In this document: in pieces, positions 24,080 through 33,115 of the stretch
Position numbering within the stretch: the stretch's first letter is position 1
Layout of the letters: each line of letters begins with the position of its first letter
NCBI RefSeq assembly: GCF_000261685.1
Contig: NZ_AJQE01000346.1
Span: 1-38,508, forward strand
Origin: Bradyrhizobium genomosp. I (2014)
GTDB taxonomy: Bacteria; Pseudomonadota; Alphaproteobacteria; Rhizobiales; Xanthobacteraceae
Reading direction: 5' to 3'
DNA length: 38,508 nucleotides
Notes under the pieces: generated by a model
Seen by the model: only the letters and a program-made list of their open reading frames with translations
Told to the model about the DNA's origin: nothing
Database searches by the model: none
Translations under genes and position numbers: made by a program

Positions 24080-25399
24080 ATGAGTGCAGGCATGACGCGG
24101 AACTGGAGTGCGCTGCCATCGGTCAACTCGCTGTGGGAAGCCACGGCGGAGCCGGCGGGCGCGTTTCCTGTCCTGTCGGGCGAGCAGCAGGCAGATGTGG
24201 TGATCATCGGTGCGGGCTACATCGGCCTCTCCGCGGCGCACCACATCGCCAGGAGCGGCCTGTCGCCGGTCGTGCTCGAGGCCAACCGCCCCGGCTGGGG
24301 CGCGAGCGGGCGCAATGGCGGGGTTATCACGGCAAAGTTTCGCCTGTCGTTCCGCGAGATCGACGCCGCGCATGGCCGCGCCATGGCGCGGCGCATGTAC
24401 GAGATCGCGCATGAATCGACCGACATGGTCGAGGAGCTCGTCTCCGAGTTCGGCATCACCAGCGCAAACCTCACCCGCACGGGCCAGGTCAAGGCTGCGC
24501 ACAACGAGACGACGCTGAAGGCCGCGATCGGCGAGGCCGATTGGATGACGCGCGAGATGGGCTCAGCCGAGGTCCGCATTCTCGACAAGAACGGTGTGCG
24601 CGACGAGGCCGGCTCCGACATTTTTGTCGGCGGGGTGCTCAATCCCGGCTCGGGCGGAATCCATCCGCTGAACTATCTGCGCGGCCTCGCCGATGGCGTG
24701 GCACGCCGCGGAGTCCCGATTTTCCAGGAATCGCCGGTCGTAAAACTTCGACGCGAGGATGGCGGCATCCTCGCCGAGACCCCTCAAGGTGCAGTGCGAG
24801 CCAAGCAGGCGATCATCGCCACCAACAGCTATTCCGACCTGACCGGCGCGACCGAGCAGATGCAGCGCACGCTGATCCCGTTCCGAAGCGCCATCATCGC
24901 CACCGACAAGCTGCCGCGCAATCTCGCCGGGCGGCTGATGCCCACGGGGCGCACCTATACCGAGACCAAGCGCATGATGCGCTGGTTTCGCATGGTGGAC
25001 AATCGGGTGATCTTTGGTGGCCGCGGCGCGTTCGGCAAGCAGGACTCGCAAGCCGCCTTCGACGCCCTGCGTAAGGCAATGGTCGGCATCTTTCCCGATC
25101 TCGCCGATGTCCCGCTCGAATACAAATGGTCGGGCCTCGTTGCGATGACGATGGACTCGGTACCGCATATCGGCAGGCTCGACGACCGCACTCTGGTCTC
25201 GATGGGCTACAACGGCGCCGGCGTCGCGATGTCGAGCCTGATGGGCCGCTATCTCGCCGCCTTCGTACGCGGCGAGACGCCGGAGGTCGGCCTGCTCGAT
25301 GTCCGGCGCATGAAGCCCATTCCGTTCTATCCGCTGCGCGAGCCCGCGGTCCGCATGGTCGCCGGCTGGTACCAGTTTCTCGATGCGATCGGTCAGTGA
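24080..25399 (+). CDS. FAD-dependent amine oxidoreductase (PuuB/DadA-like)
   Basis: The 439-residue product starts 4 bp after the HAD stop. The N-terminal FAD site reads VVIIGAGYIGLSAAHHIA (GAGYIG at 44-49), and the GWGASGRNGGVI motif is characteristic of the gamma-glutamylputrescine oxidoreductase (PuuB) group of DAO-family flavoproteins. The C-terminal GYNGAGVAMSSLMGR segment completes the FAD site. Such enzymes oxidise a secondary or primary amine to imine or aldehyde, using oxygen. Together with a polyamine-type importer this points to catabolism of an amine such as a polyamine or opine; which one is not visible. Confidence 0.9.
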   Translation: MSAGMTRNWSALPSVNSLWEATAEPAGAFPVLSGEQQADVVIIGAGYIGLSAAHHIARSGLSPVVLEANRPGWGASGRNGGVITAKFRLSFREIDAAHGRAMARRMYEIAHESTDMVEELVSEFGITSANLTRTGQVKAAHNETTLKAAIGEADWMTREMGSAEVRILDKNGVRDEAGSDIFVGGVLNPGSGGIHPLNYLRGLADGVARRGVPIFQESPVVKLRREDGGILAETPQGAVRAKQAIIATNSYSDLTGATEQMQRTLIPFRSAIIATDKLPRNLAGRLMPTGRTYTETKRMMRWFRMVDNRVIFGGRGAFGKQDSQAAFDALRKAMVGIFPDLADVPLEYKWSGLVAMTMDSVPHIGRLDDRTLVSMGYNGAGVAMSSLMGRYLAAFVRGETPEVGLLDVRRMKPIPFYPLREPAVRMVAGWYQFLDAIGQ

Positions 25400-25427
25400 G
25401 ATTTCTTTGGCGATGGAGGAGGCGAGG

Positions 25428-26486
25428 ATGACGACGAAACGGAATTCTGGATTTTGTTACGCCTTGTTGGGCGCTTCGATCAGTGCAGTTGCGCTCGGTA
25501 CTGCAGCCAACGCCGCCGAGCAGATCACCTTCGTGTCGCAAGGCGGCGCCTATCAGCAGGCGCAGACGGTGGCGATCCTCGATCCTTCCGCCAAGAAGCT
25601 CGGCATCACCATCAATCAGGATTCCATCCCCGACGCCTGGCCCGCGATCAAGACACAGGTCGGCAGCGGCAAGCCAATCTGGGACGTCGTGGACACCCCG
25701 ACGGGCTATTGCCTGCGCGGCGGCGAGCAGGGCCTGATCGAGAAGCTCGACTTCTCGAAGATTCCGAACACCGCAGCGATGCCGGAGGCTTATCGCAGCC
25801 CTTATTCGGTGTCCTACGAATTCTATTCCAGCGTGCTCGCCTACAGTCAGAAGACGTTCCCGAAGGACGCGCCGAACAACTGGGTCGATTTCTGGGACGT
25901 GAAGAAATTCCCCGGCCGCCGCGCGCTGCGCAATCACCCGATCGCAACCCTCGAAGCCGCGCTGATGGCCGACGGTGTCGCACCCGACAAGCTCTACCCA
26001 CTGGACGTCGACCGCGCGTTCAAGAAGCTGGAGGAGATCAAGCCGTACATCACGGTGTGGTGGACCTCGGGCGCGCAGTCGGCACAGCTGCTCAATGACG
26101 GCGAGGTCGACATGGAGATGGCCTGGAATGGCCGCGTCAGCGCCGTCGCCAAGGAGGGCGCAAAGGTGTCCTTCACCTACAACCAGGGCATCTTGCAGAG
26201 CACGTCGCTCTGCATCCTCAAGGGCGCGCCCAATCTCGGTACGGCGGTCAAGTTCATCAACGAGGCGGTCGATCCCGTGCACCAGGCTAATCTGCCGCTC
26301 AACATCGACTACGGCCCGGGCAATCCCAAGGCGTTCGAGACGGGCGTGATCAAGCCCGAGCGCGCCGCGCAGCTGCCGAGCGAGCCGGCGAACGCGGCCA
26401 AGCAGGCATTGATGTCCTACGCCTGGTGGTCCTCGCCCGCGGGCGAAGCCGCCGAGAAGCGCTGGGCGTCGTTCATGCAGAAGTGA
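25428..26486 (+). CDS. ABC transporter substrate-binding protein, PotD/opine type
   Basis: The product is 352 residues from ATG 25428 (GGAGG seven bases before; ATG 25413 is a poorer alternative). It has a Sec signal peptide with cleavage near NAA-EQ at about residue 30. The mature part fits the type 2 periplasmic binding fold of the polyamine and spermidine/putrescine group (ITFVSQGGAYQQAQT, NWVDFWDVKKFPGRRAL, EVDMEMAWNGR). The presence of Trp and Asp residues in the pocket region suits a cationic ligand. It delivers substrate to the two permeases that follow. Confidence 0.9.
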   Translation: MTTKRNSGFCYALLGASISAVALGTAANAAEQITFVSQGGAYQQAQTVAILDPSAKKLGITINQDSIPDAWPAIKTQVGSGKPIWDVVDTPTGYCLRGGEQGLIEKLDFSKIPNTAAMPEAYRSPYSVSYEFYSSVLAYSQKTFPKDAPNNWVDFWDVKKFPGRRALRNHPIATLEAALMADGVAPDKLYPLDVDRAFKKLEEIKPYITVWWTSGAQSAQLLNDGEVDMEMAWNGRVSAVAKEGAKVSFTYNQGILQSTSLCILKGAPNLGTAVKFINEAVDPVHQANLPLNIDYGPGNPKAFETGVIKPERAAQLPSEPANAAKQALMSYAWWSSPAGEAAEKRWASFMQK

Positions 26487-26501
26487 GCAAGCGAGGCAGC
26501 G

Positions 26502-27371
26502 TTGACGACATCCGTGTCCGATCCCTCCCAAAAGCACCAGCGCCGTGAGCACGGCCTGATGCTGGCATTGGTGTCGCCCGCGCTGCTGGTAATCCTGGCT
26601 CTGATCGCACTGCCGGTCGGCTGGCTGGCCTGGCAGTCGATCTATCATGATGGCTTCACGCTGGAGAACTATCGCCGCGTCTTCACCGAAGACATCTACT
26701 GGCGCAGCTTCGCGCTGACCTTCGAGATCAGCCTCGCGGTCACACTGATCGCGCTACTGCTCGGCTACCCCGTGGCCTATCTCGCCAATTCGTTGCCGAA
26801 AGGATGGAGCATTCTCATCCTGTCCCTGGTCGTGCTGCCGTTCTGGACCAGCGTGCTGGTCCGCGCCTACGCGTGGCTGGCGCTGCTGCAGCGCACCGGC
26901 GTGATCAACCAGTTTCTGCGCTATCTCGACGTGATCTCCGAGCCGCTTCCGCTGGTCCACAACACCTTCGGCACGGTGGTCGCCACCGTGCACATCCTGC
27001 TGCCGTTCATGGTGCTGCCGCTTTATGCCGCCATGCAGAAGATCCCGAACGATCTGATGCAGGCCGGCGCCAGCCTTGGAGCGAGCCCGTCGGTGACGTT
27101 CTTCCGCGTGTTCCTGCCGCTGTCGCTGCCGGGCGTGCTCGCAGGCTGCACCATGGTGTTCGTGCTCTGCCTCGGCTTCTACATCACGCCGGAGCTGCTC
27201 GGCGGCGGCCGTACCGTGATGGTTTCGATGCTGGTGAGCCGCAATGTCGAGCTCTACAATCAGTTCGGGGCCGCGAGCGCAGTCGCAGTGGTGCTGCTCC
27301 TGAGCGTGCTCGTGATCTTCTTCGCGGTCAGCCGCTTCATCTCGCTCGATCGCGTGCTGGGGCAGAAATGA
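26502..27371 (+). CDS. ABC transporter permease, first subunit (PotB-like)
   Basis: The product is 289 residues with six membrane helices. The coupling-helix region with GASLGASPSVTFFRVFLPLSLPG is the EAA loop that contacts the ATPase. Start is TTG 26502, after a GCGAGG site. The order binding protein, permease, permease is that of PotDBC-type importers. The next gene overlaps by 4 bp (ATGA). Confidence 0.93.
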   Translation: MTTSVSDPSQKHQRREHGLMLALVSPALLVILALIALPVGWLAWQSIYHDGFTLENYRRVFTEDIYWRSFALTFEISLAVTLIALLLGYPVAYLANSLPKGWSILILSLVVLPFWTSVLVRAYAWLALLQRTGVINQFLRYLDVISEPLPLVHNTFGTVVATVHILLPFMVLPLYAAMQKIPNDLMQAGASLGASPSVTFFRVFLPLSLPGVLAGCTMVFVLCLGFYITPELLGGGRTVMVSMLVSRNVELYNQFGAASAVAVVLLLSVLVIFFAVSRFISLDRVLGQK

Positions 27372-28153
27372 TGCGCGCCTCGCCCGCCCGGATTGTGTTG
27401 TACGTGATCAGCGTGCTGGTGCTGGTCTATCTGATCCTACCCGTGCTGATCATCGTGCCGATCTCGTTCTCCAGCGCGCGTTTCCTGACGTTCCCGCCGC
27501 CGTCCTTCTCGCTGCGCTGGTACGAGCAATATTTCTCAAATCCCGCCTGGATGCAGGCAACGCGGGTGACGCTCACGGTCGCATTCCTGACCGTTCTGAT
27601 CGCGACGCCGTGCGGCGTTGCCGCCGCCTATGCCGTCAGCCAATCCAAGCTGCGTATCATGCGCGTTATCCACATGGCGCTGCTTCTGCCGCTGGTGGTG
27701 CCGATCATCATCACCGCGGTCGGCATCTTCTTCGTCTATGCCCGGGTCGGCCTGGTCGCGACCCTGCCCGGCCTGGTGCTGGCGAATGTGATGCTGGGAT
27801 TGCCTTACGTTGTCATCTCCGTGCTCGCGGGCCTGCAGAGCTTCGATCCGGCGCAGGAGATGGTGGCGCGCAGCCTCGGCATGAACCGCCTGCGCAGCTT
27901 CTTCGCGGTGACGCTGCCTCAGATCAAGTCCAGTGTCGTCGCCGGCGCCATCTTCGCCTTCATCTCGGCGATGGACGAGACGATCGTCGCGCTGTTCATC
28001 TCCGGCGGCCAGTACCAGCCGCTGACCAAGCGCATGTTCACCGCGCTGCGCGACGAGATCGACCCAACCATTGCCGCGATCTCGACGCTGATGACTGCGG
28101 CCTCCTTCATGCTGGTGCTGCTGGCGAGCGCGCGGCAGACGCGGAGCGGGTGA
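27368..28153 (+). CDS. ABC transporter permease, second subunit (PotC-like)
   Basis: The product is 261 residues with six membrane helices. The EAA loop reads RSLGMNRLRSFFAVTLPQIKSS. It pairs with the preceding permease to form the channel; its ATG overlaps the previous stop. It is the last gene of the operon; 233 bp without a gene follow, with an imperfect GC inverted repeat (CGCCCGC ... GCGGGCG, 28265-28298). Confidence 0.93.
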   Translation: MMRASPARIVLYVISVLVLVYLILPVLIIVPISFSSARFLTFPPPSFSLRWYEQYFSNPAWMQATRVTLTVAFLTVLIATPCGVAAAYAVSQSKLRIMRVIHMALLLPLVVPIIITAVGIFFVYARVGLVATLPGLVLANVMLGLPYVVISVLAGLQSFDPAQEMVARSLGMNRLRSFFAVTLPQIKSSVVAGAIFAFISAMDETIVALFISGGQYQPLTKRMFTALRDEIDPTIAAISTLMTAASFMLVLLASARQTRSG

Positions 28154-28386
28154 AGATGGCGCCCGTCCAGGGATCCCGGCGTTCGGTTCGGCCGATCGCA
28201 GGCGAAGACGTCGGAGCGCGGTGGTGAATCGCTTGATTGCGGCGCGTTGATCGTGCCATGGTTCCGCCCGCGCCGATTTGATCCTCAGCTTGCGGGCGCT
28301 TCGACAAATGCAGCTAAAGAGAACCGCCATCCCTGCATCGTCCCCGCATTGCGTGAATCGTCGGCCATCTCGACTGGGAGGGCCAA

Positions 28387-29133
28387 ATGAAATTTGCTGC
28401 GATCGCGGATGTGCACGGGAATCGTCCGGCGCTGGGCGCCGTCCTTGCGGACATTGCCGCGCTCGGTATCGACGACGTGGTAAATCTTGGAGACCACGTC
28501 AGCGGGCCGCTCGAGGCGGCAAGAACCGCAGACCTGCTCATCGAGCGCGGCTTTCCGTCGGTGCGGGGCGATCAGGATCGAATCCTCCTGGAGCTCCGGC
28601 AGGCGGGCACTTCGGTGCGCAGCGATTTCCAGCAACTCGCGCGCAAGCATTTCGACTGGATGGCAAGCATGCCACCCACGCTGATGTACAGAGACCGGGT
28701 GTTCCTGTGCCATGCGTCACCTGGGAACGATGCCGCCTTTTGGCTCGATCATATAGCCGATGACGGCGGCGTGCGCGCCAGTCCGATCGAGGCGATCGAG
28801 TCCGAAGCCGCGGGGATCACTGCCGAGATCATCCTGTGCGGGCACACTCATATTCCGAGGGTCGTTCGTCTGAGGGATGGACGACTGGTCGTAAACCCCG
28901 GCAGCGTCGGGCTGCCCGGTTACGACGGGAAGTTGCCTGTGCCTTACGTGGTTGAAGTCGGCACGCCCGACGCGTGCTACGCCATATTGGAGCATGCCGG
29001 AGGGGGCTGGTCCGCGACGATCCGCCATGTGCCCTACGATAGCGCGGGCATGGCCGCGCTGGCGCGCAGCAGGGGCATGCTCTCCTGGGCAAGCGCGATT
29101 GCAACCGGTTGGGTTCGGCCGGAGCGCCGTTAG
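28387..29133 (+). CDS. Metallophosphoesterase with altered metal-site motif
   Basis: The 248-residue product has the calcineurin-like motifs of the YfcE/MJ0936 type: AIADVHGN (Asp8, His10), LGDHV (Asp36), then VRGDQDR where the usual GN(H/x)D has Asp62 in place of the bridging Asn, LCHAS, and CGHTHIP near the end. Family enzymes bind two metal ions and split phosphodiesters or phosphomonoesters. The Asn to Asp change affects a metal ligand, which may alter metal choice; it is seen directly in the codons. It stands alone between two operons, with GGGAGGG just before the ATG. The natural substrate is unknown. Confidence 0.87.
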   Translation: MKFAAIADVHGNRPALGAVLADIAALGIDDVVNLGDHVSGPLEAARTADLLIERGFPSVRGDQDRILLELRQAGTSVRSDFQQLARKHFDWMASMPPTLMYRDRVFLCHASPGNDAAFWLDHIADDGGVRASPIEAIESEAAGITAEIILCGHTHIPRVVRLRDGRLVVNPGSVGLPGYDGKLPVPYVVEVGTPDACYAILEHAGGGWSATIRHVPYDSAGMAALARSRGMLSWASAIATGWVRPERR

Positions 29134-29392
29134 GCCGGCACCCGTCAGATCCGCACCCCTGGTCCACGTTGGCGCCGCGCTCCTCGAAGCGCTCCGGTAT
29201 CTGTTCACGGATCTGGTCCGGGGTGGCCGCGACACGGGCGGTCGTGCAAAGGGCAGGGACGGGCATGCCGCCTGCGCAGGGTGCAAAAAGCCTTTCGATC
29301 TTGCGCGTCCTGTCGGCCTGTCCTACGCCACGTCCGAAGGAAATTCTTGCGAGGCGGTCAGGGGCATCGCCGAAGTTTTGAGGGGAGCCGAC
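29134..29392. other. Intergenic region before the ThDP operon
   Basis: This 259-bp region has no supported gene. It must contain the promoter of the four-gene operon that follows; no clear -35/-10 pair stands out. AGGGGAG lies 6-8 bases before the ATG at 29393. Confidence 0.4.
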
Positions 29393-31054
29393 ATGACCAT
29401 TCGCAACACCCGCACCGGGGGCCAGATCCTGATCGATCAGCTCGTCGCCCAAGGTGTCGAGCGCGTCACTTGCGTGCCGGGCGAGAGCTATCTGGCGGCG
29501 CTCGATGCGCTGCATGACAGCCCGATCGACGTCATGATCTGCCGCGCCGAAGGCGGCGCGGCGATGATGGCGGAGGCCTATGGCAAGCTCACCGGGCGGC
29601 CCGGAATCTGCTTCGTCACCCGCGGGCCCGGCGCCACCAATGCCAGCCACGGCGTCCACATCGCGATGCAGGATTCGACGCCGATGATCCTGTTCGTCGG
29701 CCAGGTCGACACCGGCATGCGCGAGCGCGAGGCGTTCCAGGAGCTCGACTACAAGGCGGTGTTCGGCTCCATGGCGAAATGGGCCGTCGAGATCGATCGC
29801 CCCGACCGCATTCCGGAGCTGGTGGCGCGCGCCTTCCGCGTCGCCATGCAGGGCCGTCCCGGTCCCGTGGTGATCGCGCTGCCGGAGAACATGCTGACCG
29901 AGACCGCCGCCGTTGCCGATGCCATGCGCATCGAGCCCGCCGTGAGCTGGCCGGCGCCTGCCGATATCGAGAAGCTCGGCGCCATGCTGGCGGGCGCCAA
30001 GGCGCCGCTCGTCATTCTCGGCGGCTCACGCTGGACCGATGAAGCAACCAAGAGCGTCGCGCGCTTCGCCGAGCGCTTCGACCTGCCGGTTGCGACCTCG
30101 TTCCGCCGGGCCTCGCTGATCGATGCCGATCATTCGCACTATGCCGGCGATCTCGGCATCGGACCGAGCCCGGGCCTGAAGGCGCGCATCGACAACGCCG
30201 ATGTCATCCTGCTGATCGGCGGCCGCATGTCGGAGATGCCGTCCTCGTCCTATACGCTGCTCGACATCCCCAATCCCAGGCAGAAGCTGATCCACGTGCA
30301 TCCGGGCTCGGAAGAGCTCGGCCGCGTCTATCAGCCTGATCTCGCGATCCAGGCAACGCCCGCCGCGTTCGCGGCAGCCGTCGAGGCGCTGAAGCCAACA
30401 GGCGCGGTGGCCTGGAAGGGCGAAGCCGCCAAGGCGCACGCCGATTACCTCGCCTGGACCGAGAAGGCGCGCGAGCTGCCGGGCACGTTCCAGTACGGCC
30501 AGGTGATGACCTGGCTGCGCGACCGCCTGCCGAAGGACGCGATCGTCTGCAACGGCGCCGGCAACTATGCCGGCTGGATCCATCGTCATCACCGCTTCCA
30601 CAGCTTTGCCGCGCAGCTCGCGCCGACTTCGGGCTCGATGGGTTACGGCGTGCCGGCGGGCGTGCTGGCCAAGCGGCAATGTCCGGATCGAATCGTCGTC
30701 GCCTTCGCCGGTGACGGCTGCTTCCTGATGAACGGCCAGGAATTCGCGACGGCCGTCCAGTACGACGCGCCGCTGATCGTCATCGTCGTCGACAATTCGC
30801 AGTACGGCACCATCCGCATGCATCAGGAGCGCGACTATCCCGGTCGCGTCGTCGGCACCCAGCTCAAGAATCCCGACTTTGCGATGTACGCGAAGGCGTT
30901 CGGCGGCCATGGCGAGCGCGTCGAGCGCACCGAAGAGTTCGCCCCGGCGTTCGAGCGTGCGCTGGCCTCGGGCAAGCCGTCGATCCTCCACTGCATCATC
31001 GATCCGCGCGCGATCTCGGTCGGCAAGGACTTTACGCCGGCGGTGAAGGCGTAA
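29393..31054 (+). CDS. Thiamine-diphosphate-dependent enzyme, acetolactate synthase/2-oxoacid decarboxylase-like
   Basis: The 553-residue product has the three-domain layout of ThDP enzymes. Catalytic Glu53 is in CRAEGGAAMMAEAYGK, the middle domain follows about residue 190, and the ThDP motif runs from GDG (440-442) to Asn468 in DNSQYGT. The frame is open upstream to 28952 but the ATG with AGGGGAG marks the start. It resembles acetolactate synthase catalytic subunits and the benzoylformate decarboxylase group, but it has no regulatory-subunit gene beside it and is embedded with amino acid enzymes, so it is unlikely to be the biosynthetic synthase. It probably acts on the 2-oxoacid made by the next gene's product. 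Confidence 0.88.
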   Translation: MTIRNTRTGGQILIDQLVAQGVERVTCVPGESYLAALDALHDSPIDVMICRAEGGAAMMAEAYGKLTGRPGICFVTRGPGATNASHGVHIAMQDSTPMILFVGQVDTGMREREAFQELDYKAVFGSMAKWAVEIDRPDRIPELVARAFRVAMQGRPGPVVIALPENMLTETAAVADAMRIEPAVSWPAPADIEKLGAMLAGAKAPLVILGGSRWTDEATKSVARFAERFDLPVATSFRRASLIDADHSHYAGDLGIGPSPGLKARIDNADVILLIGGRMSEMPSSSYTLLDIPNPRQKLIHVHPGSEELGRVYQPDLAIQATPAAFAAAVEALKPTGAVAWKGEAAKAHADYLAWTEKARELPGTFQYGQVMTWLRDRLPKDAIVCNGAGNYAGWIHRHHRFHSFAAQLAPTSGSMGYGVPAGVLAKRQCPDRIVVAFAGDGCFLMNGQEFATAVQYDAPLIVIVVDNSQYGTIRMHQERDYPGRVVGTQLKNPDFAMYAKAFGGHGERVERTEEFAPAFERALASGKPSILHCIIDPRAISVGKDFTPAVKA

Positions 31055-31057
31055 GCG

Positions 31058-32323
31058 ATGCCTACCGGCCGCCACGTCGCCATCATCGGTGCCGGCGCGA
31101 TCGGCGTGGTCAGCGCGATCGAGGCGCTGCGCGAGGGCCATCGCGTCACTCTGATCGATCCGGGCGAGCCCGGCGGCGAGCAGGCGGCGAGCTATGGCAA
31201 TGCCGGCTGGCTCTCCTCGCATTCGGTGATCCCGCCGGCGGAGCCCGGCATCTGGAAAAAGGTGCCGGGCTATCTGCTGGACCCGCTCGGCCCGCTCGCG
31301 ATCCGCTGGTCGTATTTGCCGAAGGCGCTGCCCTGGTTGATCAAATATCTGCTCTCCGGCTGGACCGAGGCTCGTGTCGAGAAGACGGCGTTCGCGCTGC
31401 GCGATCTCCTCAAGGACGCGCCGTTGCTGCATAGGAAGCTCGCGGAAGAAGCGGGCGTGCCTGAACTGATCGAGCGCAACGGTGTGATGCATGTCTTCCC
31501 GACGCGCGGCAATTTCGACAATGACCTCGGCTGGCGCCTGCGCAGGAAGGTCGGCGTCCAATGGCTGGAGCTCAACGCCGACGAGATACGCCAGCGCGAG
31601 CCGGAGCTGCATCCGCGCTACACCTTTGGCGTGGTGGTCGAGGAGGCCGGACGCTGTCGCGATCCCGGCGCCTATGTCGCCGCGCTCGCCGCTCATGCGA
31701 TCGCCAATGGCGCAAAGCACGTGCGGGCCAGGGCGATCGGTCTGAAATTGTCCGGCAACAAGCTCGTGGCCGTTCTCACCGAGACCGGCGAAATTGCCTG
31801 CGACGCCGCGGTGGTCGCCGCCGGCGCGCGATCGAAGCTGCTCACCGCATCGGTCGGCGATCCCTTGCCGCTGGAGACCGAGCGCGGCTATCACGTCATG
31901 ATCGAGAATCCGGAAGCGGGCCCGCGCAGCTCGATGATGGCATCCGATGCCAAGATGGTGGTGAACTGGACCAACAAAGGCCTGCGCGCCGCCGGTACGG
32001 TCGAGATCGCGGGCTTAGAGGCCGCGCCGAATTGGAAGCGCGCCGAAATCCTGCGCGACCATCTTCTCGGCATGTTCCCGAAACTGCCGAAGGACATTCC
32101 GGCCGCGCGCATCAAGACATGGTTCGGTCATCGGCCGAGCATGCCGGACGGACGTCCCTGCATCGGCTATGCCCGCGCCTCGCGCGATATCGTCTACGCC
32201 TTCGGCCATGGCCATGTTGGCCTGGTCGGATCGGCTCGCACCGGCCGTCTTGTCGCTCAGCTGATAAGCGGCAAGCAGCCCGAGATTCCGCTGGCGCCCT
32301 TCGCACCCACTCGCTTTCTCTGA
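31058..32323 (+). CDS. FAD-dependent D-amino-acid oxidoreductase (DadA-like)
   Basis: The 421-residue product starts with HVAIIGAGAIGVVSAIEAL (FAD dinucleotide site, GAGAIG 11-16) and has the YGNAGWLSSHSVIPPAEPG segment typical of DadA. The ending FGHGHVGLVGSARTGR closes the FAD site. DadA deaminates D-amino acids to 2-oxoacids and passes electrons to the respiratory chain. Other members act on N-methyl or hydroxy-proline compounds, so the substrate is open. It begins 3 bp after the ThDP gene, so the two are co-transcribed. Confidence 0.9.
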   Translation: MPTGRHVAIIGAGAIGVVSAIEALREGHRVTLIDPGEPGGEQAASYGNAGWLSSHSVIPPAEPGIWKKVPGYLLDPLGPLAIRWSYLPKALPWLIKYLLSGWTEARVEKTAFALRDLLKDAPLLHRKLAEEAGVPELIERNGVMHVFPTRGNFDNDLGWRLRRKVGVQWLELNADEIRQREPELHPRYTFGVVVEEAGRCRDPGAYVAALAAHAIANGAKHVRARAIGLKLSGNKLVAVLTETGEIACDAAVVAAGARSKLLTASVGDPLPLETERGYHVMIENPEAGPRSSMMASDAKMVVNWTNKGLRAAGTVEIAGLEAAPNWKRAEILRDHLLGMFPKLPKDIPAARIKTWFGHRPSMPDGRPCIGYARASRDIVYAFGHGHVGLVGSARTGRLVAQLISGKQPEIPLAPFAPTRFL

Positions 32324-32332
32324 GATCTCACC

Positions 32333-33076
32333 ATGACCACTTCCGCCAATTCGCCTTCTCGTGTTGCCCGCGGCGGCAAGGCGATCTATGGCGCGCCGCT
32401 CGGCATCCTGATGCTGGAGGCGCGCTTCCCCCGCATTCCCGGCGACATGGGCAACGGCGCCACCTGGCCGTTCCCCGTGCTCTATCGCGTGGTGAGCGGC
32501 GCCTCGCCGGAGAAGGTGGTGCTGAAAGGCGCGGCCGGCCTGCTGCCCGACTTCATCGATGCTGCGAAGGATCTGGTTCGGCTGGGCGCTGAGGCGATCA
32601 CCACCAATTGCGGCTTCCTCTCGCTGTTTCAGAAGGAGATCGCGGCGGCGGTCGGCGTTCCCGTCGCGACCTCGTCGCTGATGCAGGTGCCGTGGGTGCA
32701 GGCGACGTTGCCGCCCGGCAAGCGCGTCGGTCTCGTCACGGTGTCTGGCTCGACCCTGACGCCGGCCCATCTCGAAGGCGCCGGCGTGCCGCTCGATACG
32801 CCGCTGGTCGGCACCGAGAACGGCAAGGAGTTTTTCCGTGTCCTGATCAAGGCCGAGAAGGACGACATGGACGTCGCGCAAGCCGAGCGCGACGTGGTCG
32901 AGGCCGGCAAGGCGCTCGTCGCCGGGAATCCGGATGTTGGCGCCATCGTGCTCGAATGCACCAACATGCCGCCTTATGCCGCCGCGCTGCAGGCCGAGCT
33001 TGGCTTGCCCGTTTACGACATCTATTCCATGATCACCTGGTTTCATGCTGGACTGCGCCCGCGCGTCTTTGCGTGA
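32333..33076 (+). CDS. Aspartate/glutamate-racemase superfamily protein
   Basis: The 247-residue product has both catalytic cysteines of the racemase fold: Cys93 in ITTNCGFL and Cys209 in VLECTNMPPYA. Two cysteines suit a racemase or isomerase (two-base mechanism) rather than arylmalonate decarboxylase, which has one. The first 15 residues are extra. Members include aspartate, glutamate and hydantoin racemases and maleate isomerase. With DadA-like and ThDP enzymes in the operon, amino acid racemisation is the simplest role. It follows the DadA-like gene after 9 bp. Confidence 0.87.
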   Translation: MTTSANSPSRVARGGKAIYGAPLGILMLEARFPRIPGDMGNGATWPFPVLYRVVSGASPEKVVLKGAAGLLPDFIDAAKDLVRLGAEAITTNCGFLSLFQKEIAAAVGVPVATSSLMQVPWVQATLPPGKRVGLVTVSGSTLTPAHLEGAGVPLDTPLVGTENGKEFFRVLIKAEKDDMDVAQAERDVVEAGKALVAGNPDVGAIVLECTNMPPYAAALQAELGLPVYDIYSMITWFHAGLRPRVFA

Positions 33077-33115
33077 ATGCGTCCGAGAGATCGTCACAAC
33101 TCCTGGAGCGAACCC

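Noticed and set aside
24894..26648. Minus-strand open frame (584 codons) opposite the oxidase and binding-protein genes
   Set aside because: Same reasoning: shadow of genes with clear motifs, crossing a gene border.
28265..28298. GC-rich inverted repeat CGCCCGC ... GCGGGCG as terminator of the importer operon
   Set aside because: The 20-nt loop is large, there is no T-run, and such short repeats are frequent in this GC-rich sequence.
29134..29260. Minus-strand stretch that translates to a protein-like helix (PDQIREQIPERFEERG)
   Set aside because: Short, lies in a longer antisense frame crossing the metallophosphoesterase gene, and has no start or continuation that makes a gene. It might be a gene relic, but support is too thin.
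29393..31054. Naming the ThDP enzyme ilvB or xsc
   Set aside because: No ilvH/ilvN partner for ilvB, and no sulfonate genes or phosphotransacetylase for xsc; only the family is safe.
30026..31894. Minus-strand open frame (622 codons) opposite the ThDP and DadA-like genes
   Set aside because: Covers two well supported genes on the other strand and has antisense-type composition; no family resemblance.
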